A stretch of DNA of 64,000 nt. Source: Gyrodactylus bullatarudis (lineage: Eukaryota; Platyhelminthes; Monogenea; Gyrodactylidea; Gyrodactylidae). The position numbers and the translations under genes were made by a program. Location of the stretch: contig SSNU01000275.1 in NCBI GenBank assembly GCA_012064415.1, positions 1 to 64,000 on the forward strand. The letters are read 5' to 3'. Below the pieces are notes generated by a model. That model was not told where the DNA came from. It searched no databases and saw only the letters and a list, made by a program, of their open reading frames with translations. Positions 1 to 9,611 of the stretch are shown one piece after another (positions within the stretch are counted from its first letter, which is position 1; each line of letters begins with the position of its first letter).

Positions 1-333
1 ATGCTGTAAGTTCTTTAAAGAAAAACATTGTCCATTCAACCAGTTTTGAATTGATGATACAGCTATTGATTGGTTGAAAACTCTTTGATAATGATCACAG
101 CAGTCTTTCAATGTCACTCTTGGATTATTTTCCACGAAGTTTACAATACTTTGAACTTTTTCTAGCGATTTTTTATTATTATTTCTTCCTCTTCTTGGAA
201 GATTTTAATCACGACCACTCTTAACCCATTGATAAGCTGTTGAGTAAGGAATATTGCATAATTTTGCCAATTACCATCATTTTCATAGAGATCTATAATT
301 TTTTTTCCTTATATTTTCGTCGTGCTTGGGCAT
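1..333 (-). pseudogene. 5' part of a decayed Tc1-like DDE transposase (N-terminal HTH region), cut by the window edge
   Basis: Read on the minus strand from an ATG at 333, this encodes the start of an IS630/Tc1-type transposase. A helix-turn-helix-like stretch (YSTAYQWVKSG) is followed by a basic run (LPRRGRNNNKK) and then by VTLKDCCDHYQRVF, which is also the start of the intact reading frame in the second copy at 4180-4882. The frame is broken: an in-frame TAA follows the HTH, and a frameshift lies between the initiator region and the HTH. The catalytic part would lie left of base 1 and is not visible. Bases 1-127 match 4756-4882 without a difference that I can see. Seen: the duplication, the stop and the motifs. 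Inferred: that the element is dead. Confidence 0.65.
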
Positions 334-560
334 TTCGTAATGAAACAGTACTGGATACGTACAACAAGAATTACTCAATAAAGAGAGTACCCCCTGATTT
401 TTAACCAATTGAATTTCATTCTATACGTGACCTTAAAAATTTACATTGAAACACGTTAAAACCACCCCCTTTTTAACCCTTTCATTTTGACTCGAGAAAA
501 TCATCACATTGAATGTTGAAAAATATCATTTTCGTCTGTAAAAGGTATAGTCTAACCTGA

Positions 561-785
561 TTAACCCTTTCGGTGTCGAGACTATTTCACAATTTTTATA
601 AAAAACCAAAATTTAGCTATGAAGATACCAAGTTATTTGGCCATAATTATTACTAATGCAAGTTCACATTGTGTGATTCAATTTGAACTTTAATTGATCC
701 AAAAACCTATCAAACTGGTAGAGTTATAAAGGTTCAAAAAAATTGGAAAATGGAGATATATGTCCATCGGCACCGAAAGGGTTAA
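561..785. mobile_element. piggyBac-like MITE flanked by TTAA
   Basis: The segment begins TTAACCCTTTCGGTGTCGAG (561-580) and ends with the inverse, CGGCACCGAAAGGGTTAA (768-785). The terminal inverted repeats are about 18-20 bp with one mismatch, and both are bounded by TTAA, the target site used by piggyBac elements. The 225-bp interior has no ORF. TTAACCC ends are typical of piggyBac-derived non-autonomous elements, so the family call is an inference from ends and target site. A second TTAACCCTTTC stands alone at about 472. Confidence 0.6.
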
Positions 786-1099
786 GAATCTACAGTTGTT
801 TTATTTTTAGTTCAGGAGTTATCGATCGAAAATCTTTGAAGCTATAGTAAATAGAGTTCGAGCGATTGCAAATTTGAATTCTACTGCTATGATTCCTACT
901 TTTTTATGACTTTAGATAATAGGTTTTTAAAAAAAACGTTTTAGTAAACGGCTTTTAGTAAAAAATCAACTTTCTTTGAATTAGTATAGCACGATAATTA
1001 TAGGAAATCATAGCTGGCAATTCTAACCCTGACTAAAGTTTTAATAAATCACATTATAAACTTCTTTGTAAATGAGAAAAAAATTTGAAATTCAACGTC

Positions 1100-1489
1100 T
1101 ATGATAAACTCCAAGAGTAAAACTATCAACAATACAATTCTGGGATAGATATAAAAGATTCTATAGATGAAAACCTCCATAAGGGACAAACAGCAATAAG
1201 AGAACACTTGAAAACATGTAAAGTAAATGTTTCCCCAAAAAACTTTGAAATCTTGTACAAATTTCACGGTAACAATGTTAACATGTTGAAAAGAGTTGAA
1301 GCATATCTTATGAATTTGGAAAAACCAAATCTTTGTGTACAAAAGAATCATGTTAAGCAGATGAACCTTCCAAAGGCCAAACCCAAAAGCTCTATAGTGT
1401 ATTCTTCCACCCCCCCCTCAAGGAAAAGAATGACAACAGAGTTGGATGAGAACAGACCAATTGCTGATTTTTACACTTCGACACAATGA
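1100..1489 (+). pseudogene. Penelope-like element fragment: C-terminal GIY-YIG endonuclease region
   Basis: The plus-strand frame ending at the TGA of 1487-1489 reads through GQTAIREHLKTC, FEILYKFHGN and PNLCVQKNHVKQMNLP. The same order (IHEHLKK, FKILFK, PNLCTQKNHLQDLLLP) occurs in the Penelope-like fragment at 61.8-62.4 kb. The pattern R-x-x-EHL followed by F-x-ILY(F)K and a PNLC tail is the second half of the GIY-YIG nuclease that ends Penelope-like polyproteins. The frame is open upstream to about 1145 with no clear GIY motif; no RT is visible before it. A 3' end fragment left by truncated insertion is the simplest reading. Confidence 0.5.
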
Positions 1490-4179
1490 GATGTTAATTA
1501 ACTTTGAAATGAACTTTTTATCACAAACTATTGATTAAATAACCAGTGTAATTTTCAAAAAACTTTAACCACTCAAATTCTGTATGTAATACAGTCAACC
1601 CTGGAAACAGGGATTGATCGACCATACTTGGAAGACACCACAACCAATTATAATTGTTGAAATTTACATTCGCAAAAAACTTATTTATATGGCATGTATC
1701 ACACTGATGAATATCATCAAAATCAAAAAATTAGAATATTACAAAGCTTGGACCATCATTAGAGAGATAATTTCATACTGAATCCAAAGATGTCAATTTT
1801 GTCAGCTTGAGCAAAAGAAAAAACCTGTGAATAATCTCTTGAAGTAGCCTGAAATTGTTGCTAAAATCACAAATTTTAATGCTACTACTTAAAAGCAGAA
1901 TAATCTTTTTCCAAAAAAATTTTATGACCCAGATAATTTCAAGACTTATAACTGATGTCTCAGATAGTTTTATTGAATTATTTTTTCAAAACTTTAATTA
2001 GAAAGCTTTAGATAATTTTTTATATTATTAACAAGAAAAAGAGCATGCAGTATAAATATTTCGCCCGTCCTTAATGCATTTTGGGCGAGCAATCTAACAC
2101 TTAGTCCAACTGATCATAATATATTGACTACTTAGTCTATCAATATTTTTATTCAAGAAATCTTACAGTATAATTCCCAGGTTTTTTCTTCTTCTTAGAC
2201 TTTTGTATACCAAAATGAATATTTTTAGATATAGGATAAGTTAAGACCTCAAGCTAATTCATGTTTTTTTATGCCCGAAATAAAGGCCTTATTTGTGAAA
2301 TAACTTATATTTTTTCAAAATATGCTAACTTTTCTTCCAGTAAGATTGGAGCTCAGAATGATTTTATATCCTGTTAAATACTCTGTCCATTAGTCTACTT
2401 TATTAATGCAGAGAAATATAATGCAATTAAAGTATCTATTGCTGGTCAATTAAATTTTTCTCCATGGAATAAATGTCTTGGTTTATTTGAGATTAATTTA
2501 AAAATAAACAAATTTTTTAGTAAATCACCCTTATAACATCTTTGTACTTTTCTCATGTATCTCTGACCAATCAGGTGTTCCGACCAATAAAATTTGAGGA
2601 GAAAAAGTTACTAAAGTTATTTCAAAATAAAATCTCTAGAAGAAATGATACATTGGAGTAAATAAAAGAATTTGCTCGATAGCTCAACTCAATTCTGACT
2701 CTATATTATTATTTTTTTGAAATTGAAAACTATATTTATTCATAGATAATTTCATAAAGGAACAAGTAAAGAGTGTTTTGGGTGGGAGGGTTTTGAACCT
2801 TACAATTACAAGAGGTGAGAGAGATACCACTACGCCACACCGGACTCCTTATTATTAGAATTAGTCAACCTGATTACAGTTCATCAAGTCCGAAGGTATA
2901 TCCACTGGGCGAGAAACATTTTTTTAGACTAACACATGTAAATTTACATTTATTTATTAGTGAATGCAAAATCTATCTACGCTATGTGCAAATGAAAATT
3001 ACCCAAAGCTCATTTTATGCGTTAATATTTTTATGACTCGTTTGATTAAATAATTACATTTATCTATGCATACTTTCTTATTAACAATCCAAAGTTTCAT
3101 ACATAGAGAGATGTTCGTGTAAAGCATATACGATTGTAGATGAATCCAACAATGTTCTTCTAACTTAAAGTACAAGCTTACCAAGAATAAATTAAATATC
3201 ATGATTAATATCAATAATGATATCGTATATATAACTAATTAGGTCTCAAATAAATTACAATTCTTGAAGCTATGCACAATAGAAGAAGCTAATAATTGTT
3301 ATAATTTTTTTCTGTTTTTTTTGTTGTATTTTTTTCAAAGGTTATCCAATAGATACAGATGTGGTTCAAAATGAAACCAAGAATACAATTGAAGGGCTAT
3401 CAAATTAAAGATTTGTGTACCCATTATTCCAGATTTATTTCATGGAATCTCTCCAGAGTCTAAACTAAGAAAAAATCAGAAAAATGATACTTGAATAAAC
3501 CAACCAGTCTCAGTTGGATCCACTAGTAAACTGTAACACTCGGCGACATGGGCTAATCCATTACCAATTATTAAGACGTTCCTGTGGGATATATTACCTA
3601 AGCACCTAGAACGAAATATTTCTAGTTAACCTTTGTAAGTATAGGTTTGAAGAAAAAATTTTTCATTTTTCAAATTTCGATTTGAAACCAAATACAAACT
3701 CGACAATATTTTTTTCAAATAAAGTTCAAGGTTGGATATCAAAATTATCTTTCTAATAAAAACTTTTTATTTATTTATTGTTATTTAATATGCTATATAT
3801 ACACAGTGATGATGGAAGACTTTCTTGTATTGAAAATTCTGTATTTATTATCTGTAATTATTATTTAGTATTTCCTTGTAGACTCTACAATGTAGAGTGA
3901 CCTGAGAGGCGTGTTAATCACACAAAAGATTCCAGTAAACAAAAACAACAACTCCGATAGCAACATGTTTTTAGGTTTCTTCCTAAAAGTGAATATAAAG
4001 ATAACATAGAAAATCTATACAGAATCTTTCCTAGTTTCAAGACAAGTGTGATATCCTCCGTGTGTATCATAAAAAAATACTTTATCTATTTAAGTGAGGT
4101 GTAGTTAAAGTTTTTTTATTTCTTTTCATATTTAAACGTAAAAACATTCTCTCCGTTTTCCAGCTTTGAGCTGCCACTT
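1490..4179. other. Gene-free stretch, repeat debris
   Basis: No reading frame here looks coding. The only structured item I recognise is the tRNA-derived SINE-like piece at about 2775-2850. The rest is AT-rich with poly-A and poly-T runs. Confidence 0.5.
2775..2850 (-). repeat. tRNA-derived SINE-like sequence with pol III A and B boxes
   Basis: On the minus strand an A-box match TGGCGTAGTGG (2837-2827) is followed by a B-box match GGTTCAAAACC (2799-2789), in the order and roughly the spacing of a tRNA promoter. The flanks do not form a good seven-pair acceptor stem and the T stem is imperfect. It is therefore better read as a tRNA-related SINE head or a decayed tRNA than as a working tRNA gene. 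Confidence 0.5.
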
Positions 4180-4882
4180 CTAAGATACGCATGTTGAATT
4201 CAGTCTTAGGAATGTCCCCTCCATTTTTCGAATATTCAATAATTTCTTCCCTTCTGGCATCAAAAATTTTCTTAACTTTACTCTTAAATACGCTCCAAAT
4301 TTTTCGATAGGATTTATCAGATAAGAATACAGGGCCAGCCTGAGAATTTTGAAATTATCATCTTGAATCCCTTCTTCACATGATAAATGACAGGGTGCAT
4401 TATCGATGATAAGTGTGCAAGGAAACAGGCCATCATTTTGACATAGTTCTTTTAACTGAATAAGATATTCACGAAAAATTTCTTTAGTAAAACTGCCTCT
4501 TTTTATTTGGAAGTTAACCAATCTCTGGGATGAAATTACTCCAATACAATGTAAATTTTTCCCTTTCGAATTCGTATTCGTAATTCGACACTTTACACCT
4601 ATTTTTGATTTTCCTTTTGTTCTTGAACAGTACAGATTGAAGTTTGTTTCATCCAAAAACAGCATGTTTCTTCCTTCTGCTCTGTGCTCAAAGTATATTG
4701 TTAAGTATTCATGTCGTTTATCTTTATTTTCTTCTGAATTTACGTTCATAGGAACATGCTGTAAGTTCTTTAAAGAAAAACATTGTCCATTCAACCAGTT
4801 TTGAATTGATGATACAGCTATTGATTGGTTGAAAACTCTTTGATAATGATCACAGCAGTCTTTCAATGTCACTCTTGGATTA
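4180..4882 (-). pseudogene. Tc1/IS630-like DDE transposase, C-terminal catalytic part, 5'-truncated
   Basis: A 230-codon minus-strand frame (start codon at 4872) covers the catalytic core of a DDE_3-type transposase. The first aspartate is in MLFLDETNFNLY, the second in LIIDNAPCHLS and the glutamate in YLINPIEKFGAYL, the usual D..D..NPIE spacing. The start of this frame is not the real N-terminus: the same protein continues upstream through NFVENNPRVTLKD in the copy at 1-333, whereas here the match stops abruptly at 4882 and unrelated sequence follows. The catalytic residues are intact but the DNA-binding N-terminus is missing, so it should be unable to transpose alone. Terminal repeats were not identified. 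Confidence 0.7.
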
Positions 4883-5110
4883 CAGATTGAGAACTAATTG
4901 GATTATCAACTTCAGTTGACTTGTCTTTGATAGCATGATTGTTCTCATTTGTAGTTGCTGTAGGAACGATTAACAGAAGCTCAGTGAATTGGGGATTCGT
5001 TTCGACTAATTGCTCATTGGATTCACTTGTAACTGTCTTTTGAATGGAGCTAGCTAAAGGAGAATCGTTCAGCAAATTAGCAATTTTTTTGAGCTTACTC
5101 TTTTGTGTAA
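4869..5110 (-). other. Unidentified open frame joined to the truncated transposase
   Basis: A minus-strand frame runs from about 5110 to a stop at 4869 and overlaps the transposase frame by four bases in a different phase. It is Ser/Thr/Asn-rich after a basic start (KLKKIANLLNDSPLASS) and ends SSQSVIQE. I do not recognise it. The basic start and low-complexity body could be the tail of another protein or transposon ORF into which the transposase fragment inserted, or simply chance. Confidence 0.25.
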
Positions 5111-5434
5111 AACGTTTTTTCCCCTTATCTTGATACCCAACTTAGTAGCGAGAATCTTTTGCTTGCAAAGTTCCGGATTCATTGACTTTTTTTTTCTTTG
5201 AAATTATACATTTTATTAAATCAAAATTAATCATTTTTATAAAATAAACATTAACAGAATAGATGTTTATAGCAGGTTGAAATAAAAGTTCGACCTCATT
5301 CTTGGACAATCGGCATTGTAGGCTCATAATTGTCAAACTTCACTATTCCCTTTACTTGAGTTAGGATCAGTCGAAAAGTCAGATACTGAAATTCCATGAT
5401 ATTTTCAAATAAATATTCGATCAAAAAGATAAGA

Positions 5435-7190
5435 TTAATAAAGGTGGGGGTAAAGAAGAGATTTTGAATAGTCAATTTTAGATCTTATATGAGCAATTAT
5501 AGATTTAAGATCATTAAGATTGTCACATTCTTGGAGGGTGAATTTTTTTTCTAAAAGTTTGAAGTGTGGGACCAGGAAGTTTTCTTCATAACAGGAGTTC
5601 CTGAGATTATAGCCTTTATTTAATAGACTCAATAAAATGGCTCTTGGCCTTGTCTAATACATCAGCCCTTGTTGCACATGAATCTCTTGGGTTTGCTTGG
5701 AACAGTATGCTGAAGTTGCTTTTGTCAGTGACATGATTTGTAGCCTGCAGGTGCTCTTGAACAGCAGAACTTTGGTTATCCGAGTGCTCTTTTATTCTTG
5801 GCCAACGTACATAGCTCCACAATTGCACTTAAACTGATAAATTACTCCCTTCTTCTCGAGCCATGGTACTGGGTCTTTTTTTTAAGGTCAGGTAGTAGTT
5901 TTGTTGTTTTGGGAAGAATTTGGAGTCGATATCTTGGTAATGTTCTCTTTGTTATTTCGAACATTTTATTGTTTAGGATTTGATGGGCGGCGTCACCTTT
6001 AAATAAAGCGGTATAAGTTCTTCGACCTCTTTTGCAGCTTTCGTCTTCAAATTAGAGTGTTTTGTGATGAATGCTTCTGGATATTCATTCTTTATTAAGA
6101 GTTTTTTCAGGATTTCTTTGTCTTGCTTTTTGTTGATCTCAGATATCAATCGGTCAATTTTTAAATATACAAGGGATGCAAGAAACATATCAGCCAAGAG
6201 AGGACCAATTGGACTGCCCATTGCAACCCCATCTATCTGCTTGTAGTAATTTCCGGCGAATTTGAAATCTATGTTCTGAACAGTCATCATTATCAATTCA
6301 GCAACAAAGATCGAAGGAATACTGCAAATGGAAGAAAAATTATTAATTTTTTCACAAATAAACTTAACCGTTTCTTTCAGCGGGACATTAGTAAATAGGG
6401 AGCTGACATCAAACGAAACCACTTTTGACCCTTCGAAATTGACATCTCTAAGTTTGTTCACAAATTCCAAGGAGTTTTTGACAGAGAATTTGCACAATTC
6501 ATTTCTCAATGGGGTTAATATTTCCGTCAACCATTTGACGATTTTGTGTTGTGGTGTTGCTGACATGTCAATAATTATTATAATCGGTCTGTACTACACG
6601 CCTTTGGTTAAATCTTTATGGACTTTGGGAAGCAGATATAATTTTCAAATGTCATATGATGTTGGTCTTATTGAATCATCTGTTATCTCATCAATGTAGC
6701 CATTCTTAGAAGGTTTTCAACTTTTTTAGAGATGGCCTTTCCAAAACATTTGATTCGTCTTAATGCTGCTTCATGTTCCGTTGGCCGAAATCTAGATTGA
6801 TCCGAGAGAAGCATCTTTCCTTTTTGTCTGTAATCGTTCTTGCTAACAACTGTAATAGCTGTCCCTTTATCCAGATGACATAATAGCACATCAGGGTTCT
6901 TTATCAAGTCACTTAAAGCTTTGAAATGACTTTTGTTAAGATAATGAAATTCAGTATTTCTCTGCTTATCCTGTTGCCAGGCATCTCTAGACACGGTCTT
7001 AAATCGGTCGCGGGATTCTTGCGAACTTGCTTTAATGTTATCTGTCCTGTCCAAGAATGCTTCAAAGCCGATATCAGTTTCAACCATCATTTTAGATCTA
7101 TTCGGTATACAGAACTTGGGTCTAAGGCTGAGAACTTGTTTAGCATGCAACGAAAGGCTGATACCAGCAAGATTAATAACGTTTGAATTA
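5435..7190 (-). pseudogene. Penelope-like retroelement, decayed, RT core partly deleted
   Basis: The pieces lie in order on the minus strand. 7190-6683 is the N-terminal part, with LRPKFCIPNRSK and CHLDKGTAITVVSKNDY. 6690-5973 is the reverse transcriptase, with LPKVHKD, VVSFDVSSLFTNVPLKET and DGVAMGSPIGPLLADMFLASL. 5980-5435 is the linker and GIY-YIG nuclease start, with NCGAMYVGQ, followed by QEHLQATNHV and LLNKGYNLRN. SLFTNVPL, GSPIGP and a C-terminal GIY-YIG domain together mark Penelope-like elements. The segment that should carry the YVDD catalytic box is absent: after LADMFLASL the frame passes straight to the region near the end of the RT thumb. Stops and frameshifts break it at about 6600-6660, 5990 and 5830. 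Confidence 0.75.
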
Positions 7191-9050
7191 AAAAAAATTT
7201 TTAATTTAAAACGTTTTTTGACCCATCAAAATTGTAATAATCAAGAAAAATAAGAGAAATTTCGTTTTGAGCTATCGAAAAAACAATTTTAATAGGGTTT
7301 AAGTCATTTTTAAAAAGAAATAATGTAAATTCAAGTTAAAATCCTAAACAATAAAAACGTTTTAAATTAAAAAAAATTCACAATTTTGTTTATCTTATTC
7401 CAGAAGCATGGAAAGGTATTTTGAAGCGAAATTTGGTGGGATTATATTAATATACTTGAAGATTAGTTTTTTCATATCAATGGGTGATTTAAGTAATTTT
7501 GCAAAATTTTGTCCAAGTCTACTACTTAGTGTGTATTTGAGACTGATTCTGCTGAAGGACCTTAAGCGAATGTGCCAACTAGAAAAAAACCAGGATATCT
7601 CTTCTTGCTTTTGGATATTTTGAATTAGCTTTCATATTTTGTACATATATATGTAAATAAATATACTTATTTATTATTTTATCGATATAATGCTGCAATT
7701 TCAAAACAAAAATTTTTTTCATCTTTTTTGATAAAAAATACCTGCCCATAATTGTTGCCAGTTGCTTGTATTTATTAGAACGACAAGTTTAAGGTGAATA
7801 AAAGCTTTTATTTTCGTCGGTTCTCATCAGACCTTACGCCAACATGTAATATTTATACAGAATATTATTCAATGAATAAAGTACACTGCTCAATTCTGAC
7901 TGATCGCTTTCATTCACCTTTGATTTGCCGATAGGATTGAAGTGTGTTCCTCGTGTATTCCGCTTGAAGTAATCACGTATGATCCTGTTTGATATTGTTT
8001 CATATCGGATAATTCGAGAATTTTGATAGAACCATAAGATTTATACTGAGAAAATGATTGGAAGAATAAAATTTCAGCTTCTATTTCGAGAAAAATGGCC
8101 AAAAATAAATTCAGAAAAGTTTTCATCCTGTTATTTTTTAATGGCAAAATTATTTTTTCTACGGTACCCTATTTTTTATATCATTCGAAATCTTCTGAAA
8201 AGCCCTTTTAGATTCTGACCTAGGCTAGAAATCGATAAAATCTTACGAGCTTACGTTTCTTTAAAATTCAATTATTATTTTCCTTTGTCAAAATTGCTTT
8301 GCAAGGGATTTTTTTAATCAAAAAGAAATAATTTTTGACTATGGGAAGATTGATTTATTGTATTATGAATACTTCATGAGATTTTAGATAATCATGTGCT
8401 GATATATTCTGATAAATAGCTATTTATTGAATAGGAATGATAAATCAAAATAGGATAAGTTGACTATTCAATGAATAATATTTATTATTACTATTTATGT
8501 ATGTGTATGTGTTAGAATAAAATTCATTCATAATTTTCATAATGTAGTAGTTGTAATGATGATTATTTAGCAATACAATGACAGACAAGTGTAATTGAAA
8601 ATTAATCTTGAACAGACAGATAAATGTTTAGTGATATCCTCGAGGGAATGGAAATTGTTTCATGAATCATGTGACGAAAAAAGGTGTTTGCTGGAATGCA
8701 GAGATTTGAAATGGGAAAACTCTTTAGCCAGATACAGTGCACTGAGTAATTCCTCGATAGTAATGGACATATCGTTTTCTACAATCATTGCATTCGAATT
8801 TGGATGAGTACAATGTTCTTGGTTTCTATGAATTCGCAAAACTAGTTGGCATAAAGATGGGGATTTTTTTTTATTTTTACAAAAAATTCAATATAGTAAG
8901 GAAAATTTCTGAATGTTTTTGGAAAATTTTAGAGACATTTTAAAATTCGAGATAGCGTGATTTTTTAATTTTTTTAAACTTTGAGTTGAAAATTTCTGTT
9001 TATTTCAATGTCTGAGAGAAATCAAATGTTATTTTTTTTATGCTTTAGCG
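7191..9050. other. Gene-free stretch between transposon remnants
   Basis: Short open frames are present (for example 7408-7623 and 8595-8807) but none shows a motif or composition I can support as coding. About 8190-8250 (CCCTTTTAGATTCTGACC and on through TAGGCTAGAAATCGATAA) recurs at about 56545-56600, so at least part is dispersed repeat. Confidence 0.4.
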
Positions 9051-9054
9051 CAAT

Positions 9055-9611
9055 TCGTGATGAAAGTTTATGCTCCGTCGTGGTTTGAAGCAAAACATAA
9101 GACAAGTGTTGTTGAAGCTCCTAGAGTATTTTTCAACATAATGCACCACATCAGAAGATTCTGAATCCATCGAAACAGGAGCATTGCAAAAGAATCTCTA
9201 ACAAAAAATTCTTTAGTGGCCCACCCTGAAAATATCCTTTTGTCATTGATGAATGAGGAAGATCCTGACCTTAGGCAAATTGCTTTAGGTCATCTTCAGA
9301 ATGCTTCAGCCGGCCTTCGTCCGTACCAAAAGCCAGCATTAATTTTTGAAGCCAATCATTACTCTGATGATTGATTTCAACCAAACACCCTTTTGTGATG
9401 TAAACTTTTATGGACAGAGAATTTTTTGTTTCCTGATTTTCCTTCCAACACGCAAGGCATTAAGAGACTCATCGAGGACATCAAAAATGCAGTAGAAGGA
9501 ATACGGAAATTCGAAAATTTGGATCATAGCACAGCAAGTGTTGTTGAAAGTAGAAGCTCTATTCCTGCACACATGAACTTTTTTGATTACGTTAATAGAT
9601 TTGGAATCTGA
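9055..9611 (+). pseudogene. Decayed ORF of an uncharacterised mobile-element-associated arthropod family
   Basis: Plus-strand pieces in shifting frames read WFEAKHKTSVVEAPRVFFN, then NSLVAHPENILLSLMNEED and LRQIALGHLQ, then FPDFPSNTQGIKRL and SVVESRSSIPAHMNFFDY, ending at the TGA of 9609-9611. The order 'W-F-x-x-K ... AHPENILL-x-M ... D-x-x-IR ... HTQ(A/G)-(V/I)(E/K)R ... SR-x-x-(M/I)P' matches, from memory, a family of repeated uncharacterised proteins in arthropod genomes. An AATAAA at about 9638 follows. At least one in-frame stop and one shift interrupt it. The function is unknown and the family recall has not been verified. Confidence 0.4.

Noticed and set aside
2775..2850. Functional tRNA gene
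   Set aside because: The A and B boxes are good but the acceptor and T stems do not pair properly.
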